Notes under the pieces: model-generated
Seen by the model: only the letters and a program-made list of their open reading frames with translations
Told to the model about the DNA's origin: nothing
Database searches by the model: none
Assembly: GCF_001637225.1 (NCBI RefSeq)
Contig: NZ_LVJI01000048.1
Span: forward strand, 236,521-300,520
DNA length: 64,000 nt
Direction of reading: 5' to 3'
Source of the DNA: Paenibacillus antarcticus
GTDB taxonomy: Bacteria > Bacillota > Bacilli > Paenibacillales > Paenibacillaceae
Shown: positions 17,376 through 27,341 of the stretch, piece by piece
How the letters are laid out: each line of letters begins with the position of its first letter
Position numbering within the stretch: the first letter of the stretch is position 1
Translations under genes and position numbers: made by a program

Positions 17376-18062
17376 TTATCTAGGCTCTTCTAAAATATAT
17401 CCTACACCTCGTGAAGTTTGGATCATTTTGTGATGGAACCCCTTGTCCAATTTAACTCTCAAATGACGTATATATACATCAACCACGTTCGTTCCTAATA
17501 TGAAATCATAGTTCCACACTTGCTGTAGAATCTCTTCTCTGCTGCATACTTCATTGACATGTCGTGCTAAATACAATAACAAATCGTATTCTTTACGCGT
17601 TAATTGAATATCCTGTGAATTACGCATGACTCTTCGACTTTTGAGATCAATAGTTAGTTCTCCAATGGTGATAGGGAGCCTCTTATCGTGTCCTTCTTTC
17701 GATACTAGATTAAACAAATTATGAATCCGAATCAATACGATTTCAATTTGAACAGGCTTCGTTATATATTCATTAGCCCCTTCATTGAACCCATTTATGA
17801 TATCTTCAGTCTTCATCTGATCGGACAGGACCATAGTCACAAAAGACTTTCTCCCTGAATACAACTCACTTATCAGGGTATAGTCCATCCCGCCACTTGC
17901 TTGGTCTAAAATTAGCATATCTATATTATGAATTTCCGCATATTCTTGTGCCTCTCCATTGTTACCGACCTTAATCACTTCATATTTCGCTTCACTAATT
18001 GCCGCAATAATGGGAACAGCGGATTCACCGTCGTATGCCACATACATAATAATCTCATTCAC
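17376..18062 (-). CDS. Orphan OmpR-type response regulator with atypical receiver
   Basis: About 228 residues. A receiver domain (1-115) keeps the phosphorylatable aspartate in DMLILDQ and the lysine in YITKP, but the usual acidic pair after strand 1 is reduced to YD (MYVAYDGES). A winged-helix OmpR/PhoB domain follows (LTRKEYDLLLYLARH...VVDVYIRHLRVKLD...TSRGVGYIL). No histidine kinase is adjacent, so the partner is elsewhere or it works without phosphorylation. The frame opens with TTG at 18074; GTG at 18062, preceded by GGTGG, is the better start. Confidence 0.8.
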   Translation of the reverse strand: MNEIIMYVAYDGESAVPIIAAISEAKYEVIKVGNNGEAQEYAEIHNIDMLILDQASGGMDYTLISELYSGRKSFVTMVLSDQMKTEDIINGFNEGANEYITKPVQIEIVLIRIHNLFNLVSKEGHDKRLPITIGELTIDLKSRRVMRNSQDIQLTRKEYDLLLYLARHVNEVCSREEILQQVWNYDFILGTNVVDVYIRHLRVKLDKGFHHKMIQTSRGVGYILEEPR

Positions 18063-18120
18063 AGGCTCCACCAATTTCTATAAACTTTATCGGAAATATT
18101 CTTCTATACCATAGCTTGCA

Positions 18121-18160
18121 CCAAGCAAAAAAAATCCATTCCTAATGATTAGGAATGGAT
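18121..18160 (-). terminator. Terminator after the ThiF/MoeB gene
   Basis: AATCCATTCCTA pairs with TTAGGAATGGATT around a short loop; on the minus strand it runs into TTTTTTTT. Confidence 0.85.
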
Positions 18161-18174
18161 TGATTTGAATTGAA

Positions 18175-19236
18175 TTATCCAAAATAGCGATGATACAACG
18201 TTCTAGCTTCCGCAATGTCTTTCGTACCATGAATCAATGCTCTTCCATCGGGGAAAATAACTAAACGGTGTGAACCGATACTGTACGATACTAGAAACGG
18301 ATTACTTTCTACATTACCTTCTTGAAGATTCGACAGGCGACCAGCTAACTGTTCAATATTCACAGATTGACGCTGACTAGGACGAATCTGAACGGTATCA
18401 CGTCCGCAAAGTACATCAACCTTTTCTAAGTTAGCTGCTGATAAATACGGATATGTGGCATGATCACCGCAAGAAAGACAGTCACTTTTCTTCGCAGTAT
18501 CGACCCCAATCGAGACATATTCATTTCGCCACAGATCAAAGGATAATAACTTACGCCGCAGTGCTTCTGGGTGACCACTAAGAAGCTTTAGTGCTTCCGT
18601 TGTCTGATTGGCAGTTACCATCTGTACCGCTTGCGGAATAATTCCAGAGGTATCACATGTATCTCCACCTAGAGGAACGGCCCCTAAGAGACAATTCAGA
18701 CATGGTGTTTCACCTGGTAATATCGTATACGTAATTCCGTAACTCCCGACACAACCACCGTAAATCCAAGGAATATTATGTTTCTGAGAAATATCATTAA
18801 TCAGTAGGCGTGTATCGAAATTATCTGTGCCATCCATAATCAGATCGACATCCGTAATTAGTGACTCTAACTCTTCCACTCGAACATCCATAACATGAAT
18901 ATCTATTGTAACTAACGAGTTGATGTCTTCTAACCGACGCTTAGCAGCCACTGCCTTAGGAAGACGCTGAGCCGCATCTTGTTCACTGAATAGCTGTTGT
19001 CTCTGAAGATTACTCCATTCAACATAATCCCGATCAGCTAATGTAACATGTCCCACCCCTGCTCGCACTAAAGTTTCAGCAATAGATGTACCCAATGCAC
19101 CACAACCTACTATAAGAACATGGCTTTGTCCAAGTTTCTTCTGACCATCCGTACCTAATGGTGTAAATCGCTCTTGTCGTGAATAGCGATGCAAGGCATC
19201 TGATGGTGATTCCTGTTGGCTCACATCATTGGACAT
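18175..19236 (-). CDS. ThiF/MoeB/HesA-family sulfur-carrier adenylyltransferase
   Basis: 353 residues. An E1-like activating enzyme: RYSRQERF (arginine finger), nucleotide-binding VLIVGCGALGTSIAETLVRAG, DRDYVEWSNLQRQ, and the GTDNFDTR loop. Zinc ligands are in CLNCLLG and CLSCGDH, and GDTCDTSGIIPQ may hold a catalytic cysteine. The last 80 residues form a small beta-rich tail. It activates the C-terminal glycine of ThiS or MoaD; the extended C-terminus and lack of neighbouring thi or moa genes prevent a choice. It lies 20 bases after the ABC-F gene on the same strand. Confidence 0.82.
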   Translation of the reverse strand: MSNDVSQQESPSDALHRYSRQERFTPLGTDGQKKLGQSHVLIVGCGALGTSIAETLVRAGVGHVTLADRDYVEWSNLQRQQLFSEQDAAQRLPKAVAAKRRLEDINSLVTIDIHVMDVRVEELESLITDVDLIMDGTDNFDTRLLINDISQKHNIPWIYGGCVGSYGITYTILPGETPCLNCLLGAVPLGGDTCDTSGIIPQAVQMVTANQTTEALKLLSGHPEALRRKLLSFDLWRNEYVSIGVDTAKKSDCLSCGDHATYPYLSAANLEKVDVLCGRDTVQIRPSQRQSVNIEQLAGRLSNLQEGNVESNPFLVSYSIGSHRLVIFPDGRALIHGTKDIAEARTLYHRYFG

Positions 19237-19256
19237 GTTATTTCACCCTTTCAACA

Positions 19257-20816
19257 TTATACAGTCTTCGTCTTGGAAGCCCACGCTTCTACATTCCATT
19301 CTTTCGTTACCCAGCCTTCATAGAATTCCGGTTCATGGCAGACTAGAACGACCGTTCCTTTAAATTCCTTAAGCGCCCGCTGCAATTCAGCTTTAGCAAT
19401 GATATCTAAATGGTTCGTAGGCTCATCGAATAGAATCCAGTTCGCTTCACGCATCATTAACTTACATATCCGAACTTTAGCTTGCTCTCCACCACTCAAC
19501 ATACTTAAAGGACGTGTAATATGATCATTTTTAAGACCCACACGTGCTAAATGCGAACGCACTTCACTTTGAGTGAGTGATGAAAATTCATCCCATACAT
19601 CCTCAAGAGGCGTGATTCTGCTAGCAACCGATTCTTGCTCGAAGTATGCTGGTTGCAGATATTCCCCTAGGTATGTTCTACCGCTTAGTGTAGGTATTTT
19701 ACCGAGAATGGTTTTGAGCAATGTAGACTTACCTACACCATTACAACCAACGATAGCGATCTTATCTCCACGTTCGATTACCATATTCATCTTAGGAAGT
19801 AGAGGGAAACTATAACCAATTTCGAAATCAATTCCTTCGAATACAGTCTTAGAACTTGCTCTAGATTCTTTGAATTTGAATGTCGGCTTAGAAGCTTCTT
19901 CTGGTTTCTCAATGCGATCCAATCGATCCAATTGTTTCTCACGACTCTTTGCTTGTTTGGACGAAGAAGCTCGCGCTTTATTACGAGCGATGAAATCTTC
20001 CTGTTTCTTAATCATCTCTTGTTGTCTTTCGTAAGCATCAACATGCTGATTCTTCGTCATATCAGCCATTTCAAGGAATTTCTCATAATTGGCCGTGTAT
20101 CTTGTTAATTTGGAGAATTCCAAATGATAAATGATATTTACGATTTGATTCATGAAATCCGTGTCATGTGAGATCAACATAAAGGCATGAGGGTAGTTCT
20201 TTAAATACTGTGTCAGCCATTCAATATGCTCTACATCCAAATAGTTCGTAGGCTCATCCAGTAGTAGCACGTTCGGCTTCTCAAGTAACAACTTCGCAAG
20301 TAATACCTTCGTCCGCTGTCCACCACTTAATGATGCTACATCCCGATCCAAACCAATAGCAGTAAGACCTAGACCTTGGCTCATTTCTTCTACTTTAACG
20401 TCAAGTAAATAGAAATCCCCAATATCTAACTGCTCTTGAATGTCACCCATTTGCTCTAGGAGAATTTCTAATTCTTCTGGTGTTGCTTCACCCATCTTGT
20501 TCGTAATCTCATTCATTTCCTGCTCAAGTACCAGAAGCGGCAAGAAAGCATCCTTGAGAACATCACGAATCGTTTTGCCAGGTGTTAACTTCGTATGCTG
20601 ATCCAAATAACCAAAACGAACGCGTGGCGTCCATTCTACTTTCCCTTCATCCTTAAGGAGTGTACCCGTAAGAATATTCATCAATGTGGATTTACCAACC
20701 CCATTGGCTCCAACAAAACCTACACGTTCCCCTTCTAACAAACGAAAAGTAACATCTCTAAACAACGTACGTCCCCCGAAATTATGGGAGAGACCTTCTA
20801 CTGTTAATAAACTCAT
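19257..20816 (-). CDS. ABC-F family ATPase (ribosome-associated)
   Basis: 519 residues with two ABC domains and no membrane segments: first Walker A GANGVGKST, signature LSGGQRTKVLLAKLLLEKP and Walker B VLLLDEPTNYLD. A charged helical linker follows (about 240-315, with the arm KKQEDFIARNKARASSSKQAKSREK). The second domain has GCNGVGKST, LSGGEQAKVRICKLMM and WILFDEPTNHLD. Members bind the ribosomal E site and modulate translation or protect against antibiotics. Size and linker resemble B. subtilis YfmM more than dedicated resistance proteins, but this was not tested. Confidence 0.87.
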   Translation of the reverse strand: MSLLTVEGLSHNFGGRTLFRDVTFRLLEGERVGFVGANGVGKSTLMNILTGTLLKDEGKVEWTPRVRFGYLDQHTKLTPGKTIRDVLKDAFLPLLVLEQEMNEITNKMGEATPEELEILLEQMGDIQEQLDIGDFYLLDVKVEEMSQGLGLTAIGLDRDVASLSGGQRTKVLLAKLLLEKPNVLLLDEPTNYLDVEHIEWLTQYLKNYPHAFMLISHDTDFMNQIVNIIYHLEFSKLTRYTANYEKFLEMADMTKNQHVDAYERQQEMIKKQEDFIARNKARASSSKQAKSREKQLDRLDRIEKPEEASKPTFKFKESRASSKTVFEGIDFEIGYSFPLLPKMNMVIERGDKIAIVGCNGVGKSTLLKTILGKIPTLSGRTYLGEYLQPAYFEQESVASRITPLEDVWDEFSSLTQSEVRSHLARVGLKNDHITRPLSMLSGGEQAKVRICKLMMREANWILFDEPTNHLDIIAKAELQRALKEFKGTVVLVCHEPEFYEGWVTKEWNVEAWASKTKTV

Positions 20817-20953
20817 CTTTACTCTTTAACCCCTATCTATTATAAAAATCACTTTTATTTACATTAAAAATATCATCAAGATTATATTGTAACATAAATA
20901 GGATGCTCGCTGTAAGTTGAACTGTCTTTATTTTTAAAATTAAGAAATGTAAA

Positions 20954-20982
20954 GACCCCATATTCATATAGAATACAGGGCC
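20954..20982 (-). terminator. Possible terminator at the end of the Tad-like locus
   Basis: GGCCCTGTATTC pairs with GAATATGGGGTC around TATAT on the minus strand, followed by a weak T-rich stretch. It lies about 45 bases after the stop at 21028. Confidence 0.45.
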
Positions 20983-21027
20983 AAAGGGAATACACGGAAA
21001 TAACTGAAACAATAATCAGCTGGCTAA

Positions 21028-24000
21028 CTAGTGCGTCCCGTTAGGAGCGTAATCATCATACGATGACTTGTTAGCATCATAGAATACGACATCGCCATCT
21101 TTAAGAAGGTATTGAACACCATACGGATCCGTAATCATTCGGTCGCGCGCGTCATCAGAACCGTCATAGCCTTCCATGTTCCACCATTGGTTATTGAGCG
21201 GGCCTTTGATATATTGCAGATGCGGTTTGTTCAAATCGGCATTTCGAATCGTTTCAAGATTAAAGTTGAGTGAAATATAACCATTACGTAAAAAGATCGG
21301 TGACTTTTCATCGAGTTTATTTGTTTTTCCATATACAGCTAAATCTGTACCTTTAGCAACGACATAGACGGCAGCTGGCAAGCTATATTCACCGTACCAT
21401 TGTTGAATCGATGCATTCGTTCTAGCTGGACTGGCACTTGCATTTACCGGCCTATCAAATGTGTTAATGAACGTACGTAAAGGTGAAGGAAGCAATTGAA
21501 TATCATACCCTCCTACATAGGTTTGTTCCGTTGACCTTTTTTGATATGCCGTTAAGTACTGTGGCCGTGTCATGGTCCACCCTGTCTTCATATCGTAAAG
21601 CGATCCCGCAGTATTCAAAATATCTGTAACAGGTACATTACGTAAGCGCTGATTCAGGATTATATTTCGGCGTTCCACAGCAGATGAAGAACCGATCTTT
21701 ACGAACTTTTTAGTGTCCGAATGGTAGTAAAGGTCAACTTCAACACGTTTAGCAGGTGTAGATGCTTGGTTATCTTGGAAGTAAAAAGTCGGTGTCACTC
21801 GAATAGCATCCTTATCCTCGAACATGTTTCCTTTCGTCTTTAGATCGAATTTGAAGTGATAACCTGTTTTAACAGTCATCGACTTGAAACTTGCAACAGG
21901 ATGACTTCCTCTAAGGATTGGTAGTACATACGGTGCAATTTTTCCGTTAGCCGCTCCATCAATTCCTTTTGTCCCTACTGAATATGAGGTACCATTTGAA
22001 GGACTACTACCTTTTGCTGTCCGAAATACCGTTTCCCAATTAGGATCAGCAATATCCGTAATACGAAAGTCATATAATCTACCAATAACTTCTACAGGCA
22101 CGGTATCAGTTGCAACATGGTTATCTAAGTTAAGGTTTGCTTCCGATTCGGTTGTGAATCCGGATGCAGGAGCATTTTCAGCAAAGGATCTGAAATAAAC
22201 AATATAATCTCCCTCATTAACCCAGACAGGTAAGAAAAATGTCTTCTCAAACTCTGATACAGGGATGGTAATCCAAGTATCCTTGGGATAAAATATGGAT
22301 TTATCCGCAGTATAGACATCAAATTCAAAGCGAACTTGCTTAGCCTTAATATATTTTGCATAGTCCCTGTCACCATAACCTGAAATATTGCGGTGTTGAC
22401 CAGTAGTAGGCATATAGACTTTGAAATTACGGTCTAGTATAAATGCCCTACGGCTATAATTTGGAACTGTCTTTTGATTATGAGCTGCATCATCCGAAGC
22501 GTTCGCATAGATCACGGTGGGTGTATGTACAGTCACTGTATTGATGGCATTAATCGGATACTGTTTATCGGAACCTCCTCCAATATTTTGAGGAAGCAAT
22601 GTATAGTAGATTGTTCCGGTGCTCGTAGTATTCAGCTTGTTCAGTAATGCACTAGAGATCAAAAGAGCATTTTGATATAAAACAGTATTACCTATCGTCG
22701 TAGGATTTGGAATCTTTGTTGGCGTGGGTCCTGTCTTACTCACTTCTGAATCATCCATAATTTTTTGACCATTAAAATCAACTTTGTCGTTCTTGACAAG
22801 CGGATCTTTCGTTCCAGTTTCAGCCATACCCTTCAGTCGACTCGTATCATCCGGGGGAGAAGGCTTAGTAGTTCCTCCCACTACCGCCGGTGGTGTATAC
22901 GTTATTGATGCGCCCTCTTGGGGTTTAACATGATCTTCAACTGTATCACTATGTGATGATGCCATTGTTGGAGGCGTGTATCCTGAAGGGTTAAGAATTA
23001 CCTCCCCTCCGGGTAAGGCATAGTTCCTCATGACAGATTTGTCAATACCGTACAGTTCTAAATTTTTGATTTCCCAGTATGTATAATCTTTGGTGAATGT
23101 GAAAGAATATGTTTTCGACTCAGTCTCGGACATATCTTTGTCAGCTACTATAACGGGTTTGCCATCAGGTCCTGTTGTCGGAGGCTGTTTTTCTTTCCAC
23201 TTCAGAACATAATCAACATCGACGTTACATTCATAATTGACTTTTCCATTCATCTGTCCAAATGTATGTTGGTACAGATAGTTAAAAGCTAGCGTATTAG
23301 CGTATAAATTATCTGACGTAGGTATTCCTTTACCTACATCGAAGTTATAAGGGCTATTACTCCCATCATCTGCTTTGATTGCCCCCGTAGCAGATGGGTC
23401 CATGACCGACGCTTGGGGAGTAGAACCCTGAGATGGGGAACCAATGCTGGCGACTGTGCATCCGCCAGTTCCTCCTCCTTCAACAGGAGGGTTAGGCTCC
23501 TCTGGAAGAGTGCCATCGTCATCCTTCGTGTACACTTCATATTCATTTGGATAACGATAGGTAAATGATTTGATATCAAATGTATAGGTAGCGAAATAAT
23601 ACATCATTGCAGCAGAGCCGTTACCGCCTAATGGAACTCTTGTTCCTTCGTGATCATAGATTTGAGTAAATCTAATACTACCTTTATTTAAATTAGGTAC
23701 AGAAAAGCCAATGATAGCAGTAGATATGTCAGTTTTACCGATCGGTCCATCTATTGATGTAATATCTTTATCCATATCTTTGATTACATTTACCCCAACT
23801 TGTAACTTATTCGCTTCCTTTAGAGTTGTTTCTTCATCGTCGTCAATATACGTGGTTTCAAATGCACCATAGTCAACTGCTCCAACACTTTTGTACTGCT
23901 GATTTCGATCGTAATCAACTTCTATCCAAACTTTCTTCCCTGGCCATTTGTCTTTTGTGATCCCATCAAAAACTTCACTGCCTGTTGTTGCTTCTCCTTC

Positions 24001-24447
24001 AATACCCCATTTCTGCACACTCGTTCCGGGAATCCAATGCTTACCAGCTATACTTCTTGACCAAGCAATCCAACTTCCATAAGGCATATTTCCAATAGAC
24101 TTGACTGCGATGCCTTCGCCGCTAATTTCTAAAGATTCGATATACTTCCTAGCATTCACTTTAATCTCTTTAAATTCTTTGCCACCTTTGTACAACAAGA
24201 TTTTAGTAATGATTTTTCCTGCACCAGCATCTATATTAAAAGGTTTTGTGCTAATATTTTTCTCCTTATAGAAGACCGACTGATAGTCTCTCTTCAAAGA
24301 GGATTCAGCAGGAGCATATTCAATTTTATCCGTTTTGAAGAGACTCTCAGCTGCTACATCTGCATATATAGGAAATAATGAAATTAGTAACGAAAATAAT
24401 AGTGAAAACATTGAAATAAGTGGTATGAGTTTCATTCTATCTTTCAA
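21028..24447 (-). CDS. Large secreted protein, DUF5704-like
   Basis: 1139 residues. A signal peptide (MKLIPLISMFSLLFSLLISLF, cleavage near residue 34) precedes beta-rich, low-charge sequence with many Tyr, Asn and Thr. Proline-rich hinges occur near 325 (PEEPNPPVEGGGTGG), 515 and 570. No catalytic motif or sortase signal is seen. Its architecture recalls Bacillales proteins carrying DUF5704; that is from memory, not a search. It ends the locus that starts at the kinase, 14 bases behind the SLH protein, so I infer an extracellular adhesin-like or tip component. The start is TTG at 24447 with GGTGG upstream; an in-frame ATG lies four codons later. Confidence 0.65.
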   Translation of the reverse strand: MKDRMKLIPLISMFSLLFSLLISLFPIYADVAAESLFKTDKIEYAPAESSLKRDYQSVFYKEKNISTKPFNIDAGAGKIITKILLYKGGKEFKEIKVNARKYIESLEISGEGIAVKSIGNMPYGSWIAWSRSIAGKHWIPGTSVQKWGIEGEATTGSEVFDGITKDKWPGKKVWIEVDYDRNQQYKSVGAVDYGAFETTYIDDDEETTLKEANKLQVGVNVIKDMDKDITSIDGPIGKTDISTAIIGFSVPNLNKGSIRFTQIYDHEGTRVPLGGNGSAAMMYYFATYTFDIKSFTYRYPNEYEVYTKDDDGTLPEEPNPPVEGGGTGGCTVASIGSPSQGSTPQASVMDPSATGAIKADDGSNSPYNFDVGKGIPTSDNLYANTLAFNYLYQHTFGQMNGKVNYECNVDVDYVLKWKEKQPPTTGPDGKPVIVADKDMSETESKTYSFTFTKDYTYWEIKNLELYGIDKSVMRNYALPGGEVILNPSGYTPPTMASSHSDTVEDHVKPQEGASITYTPPAVVGGTTKPSPPDDTSRLKGMAETGTKDPLVKNDKVDFNGQKIMDDSEVSKTGPTPTKIPNPTTIGNTVLYQNALLISSALLNKLNTTSTGTIYYTLLPQNIGGGSDKQYPINAINTVTVHTPTVIYANASDDAAHNQKTVPNYSRRAFILDRNFKVYMPTTGQHRNISGYGDRDYAKYIKAKQVRFEFDVYTADKSIFYPKDTWITIPVSEFEKTFFLPVWVNEGDYIVYFRSFAENAPASGFTTESEANLNLDNHVATDTVPVEVIGRLYDFRITDIADPNWETVFRTAKGSSPSNGTSYSVGTKGIDGAANGKIAPYVLPILRGSHPVASFKSMTVKTGYHFKFDLKTKGNMFEDKDAIRVTPTFYFQDNQASTPAKRVEVDLYYHSDTKKFVKIGSSSAVERRNIILNQRLRNVPVTDILNTAGSLYDMKTGWTMTRPQYLTAYQKRSTEQTYVGGYDIQLLPSPLRTFINTFDRPVNASASPARTNASIQQWYGEYSLPAAVYVVAKGTDLAVYGKTNKLDEKSPIFLRNGYISLNFNLETIRNADLNKPHLQYIKGPLNNQWWNMEGYDGSDDARDRMITDPYGVQYLLKDGDVVFYDANKSSYDDYAPNGTH

Positions 24448-24461
24448 AATTCACACCACCT

Positions 24462-25727
24462 TTAATATGATTTAATAAACGGACCTGAAATGGTTAATAA
24501 TTGTTGTGTTTTATAAAAGGTATTTGAGTACCCTGGTGTATTAATCGCAATAGTAAGCGGCCGATTTTGAGTCCATCCCTTTTTAGGGAATAAAAAGATT
24601 GTTTGATCCATAGGTTTATCCTTAAATACCGGGGCGATTTTATTTAATGCTCCCTCTAAATATGCATAAACATCACCATCAGTACCCGAAATAGATAAGG
24701 GAACGTTATTTCTTATAGAAATAGGAGCATAATGCTCAGAGTTTTTGCTAAAGACTACTCTTGATTTATAATAAATTAAATAACTATCTCTCCACTTAGA
24801 AACTGGAATTCCTTCTGTTAATGAACTCGAACTAATATTATTTTGCCATTTCAAACTAGAGATTGGTGGAACCAATTTCAGGTTAGGATCATTAGGATCT
24901 GCTAAATCAATCGCGATAACATATTCTATTTCTCCGGAATATTCGCCATCTTTTGAATTAATAATCATGTTTTCTTTCTTCCAAAGTTCAGCATCTTGAT
25001 CTTTTTTAGTTGGATCATTAGAAGTAAATACTTCAGGCATCACAGTAAATATATTTGTACCATGCCATACCACTTCTGCACTTGCTACTGCATACTTATC
25101 TACTGGAAGCGATCCACCTGCATTCACTGTTAATATGCGATCAATGATCGTAACGGACTGGGCTCGAGTCGTATTGTCAGATTCTCCAAGCTTACCCGCT
25201 CCAAGTCCCGAAATTAATCCCTTCTTCGTAGCTAAATACATCCATTTCGTATCATCTGTCGTCTTTTCCCCTATTGCTCTTGCAGACAGTCTTGCCATCT
25301 CTTTTCTCGTCATCTGAGAATTTAGGTTACCTGAATTAAAATCAGACTCAACATATAGATTTGCGTTCTTAGCTGCATTTACATAGGCGTCATACCAAGT
25401 ACCACCTGTAGTCGTCGAATCAACAGATATTTTCAATGCTTCTACCGTCATCTTAATGAACTCCGCTCGCGTTACATTGGAATTCGGCTTAAAAGTGCCA
25501 TCCGGATATCCTTTCGCAAACCCACGTTCTACGGCTTTGTCGATTGCTCCTTTTGCCCAATGTGTCGTAATATCGGTTAGTTTAACACTACTAATCATGG
25601 TACTTACACCCTTATTCATATCTTCCGACAATTCCGCATTCGCAACTGCCGGCTTGTCCCACGTACTGAATTGACTCGCTAATGCTATGGTTGTTACCAA
25701 TACTGCAATAAATGTTTTCTTTTTCAT
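24462..25727 (-). CDS. S-layer-homology (SLH) domain surface protein
   Basis: 421 residues: signal peptide (MKKKTFIAVLVTTIALASQF), then three SLH repeats. These are ITTHWAKGAIDKAVERGFAKGYPDGTFKPNSNVTRAEFIKM, a diverged second one with MTRKEMARLSARAIG, and a third with TRAQSVTIIDRIL near residue 195. The remaining 210 residues are not recognised. SLH domains bind pyruvylated secondary cell-wall polymer, so this protein sits on the wall, which fits an anchoring role for the adjacent large secreted protein and the pilus-like genes. The ribosome binding site is GGGGGT before ATG 25727. Confidence 0.88.
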   Translation of the reverse strand: MKKKTFIAVLVTTIALASQFSTWDKPAVANAELSEDMNKGVSTMISSVKLTDITTHWAKGAIDKAVERGFAKGYPDGTFKPNSNVTRAEFIKMTVEALKISVDSTTTGGTWYDAYVNAAKNANLYVESDFNSGNLNSQMTRKEMARLSARAIGEKTTDDTKWMYLATKKGLISGLGAGKLGESDNTTRAQSVTIIDRILTVNAGGSLPVDKYAVASAEVVWHGTNIFTVMPEVFTSNDPTKKDQDAELWKKENMIINSKDGEYSGEIEYVIAIDLADPNDPNLKLVPPISSLKWQNNISSSSLTEGIPVSKWRDSYLIYYKSRVVFSKNSEHYAPISIRNNVPLSISGTDGDVYAYLEGALNKIAPVFKDKPMDQTIFLFPKKGWTQNRPLTIAINTPGYSNTFYKTQQLLTISGPFIKSY

Positions 25728-25798
25728 CTTTCGTACCCCCTTTAGTAATTAACTTAATTGTAATCTTTTTCCACATTTAATTGTACAATTATTAAGAT

Positions 25799-26791
25799 TT
25801 AATTCCTATTTCCTACTGTACAGTCCAAAGGAATATATCCATTAGCTGCTGCGTCTCTTTCAGTTGTGAACACCTCCTCCGTTGTAAAGGATGACACGCA
25901 GGCATTTCGAGAATAATAGTATTTGTGTCCATTCGCAATCATCCCGTTATATATTGGTTTCTTCACGATTCGACTTCCTCCCAAAGCGTAGTTGTTATAA
26001 TACTTCTGTCCCATTGGAATTCCCTGTACGAATGCCAAAATACCAACATCATTGATCGTATTGTTCCATTCCTCTTGGCTAATGAGTGGTAATGTAAAGG
26101 TATATGCTACGCCGTAACGCTTCGAGTAATTATTATATTTATTGATTTGAAATTGCAGGTCTTGCTGAATGGCATGAACAATTGAAGTCCTCCGCACTTG
26201 ATCAAATGTCTTGGAATCATGTAATAAGGGGATGGATGCTTCTGATGTTATTTCACCTCGAAACCCTTCCAACCACTGTTGATCACCATTTTTGTTAACC
26301 GTTACATATTCATCGAGGGTAAAAGCAAATGTGTTACCATTATTATCAGCATAAGCGTATGGTTTTTTAGGACTCCATACATGTTTGAGTTCCATCTCAC
26401 CCGCCGCATTCGTATATTCATCCCATGAATACATATAGTATCCATCATATCCAACAATAACTAACGCTGGAATGTAGGTTTTAAGAACACCTTGTCCATC
26501 TGGATCATTATAAACACCAAAATTCAAATACATCGTTTGTAGAAAGGTTTGTACTGCTTCCTCTCTATTGATTTTGACCTTTTTTAGTCTTTCATATTGC
26601 GTTTCATCTCTTTGACTACTATTAGTTAAGAGCGCTTTGGCAGCATCTTGTGTCGCTGTATCTATTGCCTTGTTATATCTAATTTCTGTAATAAGCGTTT
26701 CTCGTTGGACTTCAAGATTAATATTATTGAAAACAAAGTAAGGTAAAAGGATCATAACAGAAAAAATGGCTAGTTTAGTTATAGTCTTCAT
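25799..26791 (-). CDS. Membrane-anchored pseudopilin-like protein (largest of four)
   Basis: About 330 residues with one N-terminal membrane segment (KLAIFSVMILLPYFVFNNI) and a long extracytoplasmic part without recognised domain, containing two cysteines near the C-terminus. The layout of one short hydrophobic N-terminus and a soluble body matches TadE/TadF-like minor pilins. The frame opens at ATG 26809 but GGAGG lies inside that extension, so ATG 26791 is preferred; it still overlaps the upstream gene by 17 bases. The role is inferred only from the shape and from its place in the Tad-like locus. Confidence 0.6.
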   Translation of the reverse strand: MKTITKLAIFSVMILLPYFVFNNINLEVQRETLITEIRYNKAIDTATQDAAKALLTNSSQRDETQYERLKKVKINREEAVQTFLQTMYLNFGVYNDPDGQGVLKTYIPALVIVGYDGYYMYSWDEYTNAAGEMELKHVWSPKKPYAYADNNGNTFAFTLDEYVTVNKNGDQQWLEGFRGEITSEASIPLLHDSKTFDQVRRTSIVHAIQQDLQFQINKYNNYSKRYGVAYTFTLPLISQEEWNNTINDVGILAFVQGIPMGQKYYNNYALGGSRIVKKPIYNGMIANGHKYYYSRNACVSSFTTEEVFTTERDAAANGYIPLDCTVGNRN

Positions 26792-27326
26792 TGAGGACCA
26801 TGCCTCCATACGGAATTACAATTGTTGCATTAGGGTTGTTTATTCCTCCAGTAAGGAAGTCATTCATCAATGTCCCCATCGTTCGGTTTGTATTTTTAAC
26901 AGTAACATCGAAAAAGTCACCCACTGCAAATTTATAAATTCTGTTGGGTGAATCTACGGTTTCACTTGAATTTCTCGGAAAAATTTTTCCGTTTATTTGA
27001 GCATTAAAAAATTCCTCATAATTGACATGGTATCCATCTTGAAAAATACCATCATTATTGTAAATAGGATCATATCTTTTGTGTCGATGTACCATCTGAA
27101 TATCATAGGTATTCCCTGTTAAAGCCATTTGATCTACGAACCCCTTGTACATGGTAGGTGTTATGTATCCTTTATCTCGAACAGAATCTACGAAATGAGA
27201 TACAGCATTTAGAACTACCACTTCGGATATATCATCTTGTTTGTTCAGTGCACTTGAGACAGGAAATATTAAGATAAGGACAATTGCAATGATCACAGCG
27301 AACACTGTTGCAACCGAATTCGGCAA
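26775..27326 (-). CDS. Single-span pilin-like protein
   Basis: 183 residues. The N-terminus MPNSVATVFAVIIAIVLILIFPVSSAL is one hydrophobic helix right at the start, as in TadE-like or minor pilins, followed by a soluble domain of 155 residues that I do not recognise. The start is TTG with AAAGGGGA about 12 bases upstream. It lies 15 bases after one pilin-like gene and overlaps the next, so translation of this group is probably coupled. Confidence 0.6.
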   Translation of the reverse strand: MPNSVATVFAVIIAIVLILIFPVSSALNKQDDISEVVVLNAVSHFVDSVRDKGYITPTMYKGFVDQMALTGNTYDIQMVHRHKRYDPIYNNDGIFQDGYHVNYEEFFNAQINGKIFPRNSSETVDSPNRIYKFAVGDFFDVTVKNTNRTMGTLMNDFLTGGINNPNATIVIPYGGMVLNEDYN

Positions 27327-27341
27327 AACTTATCATCCCCT

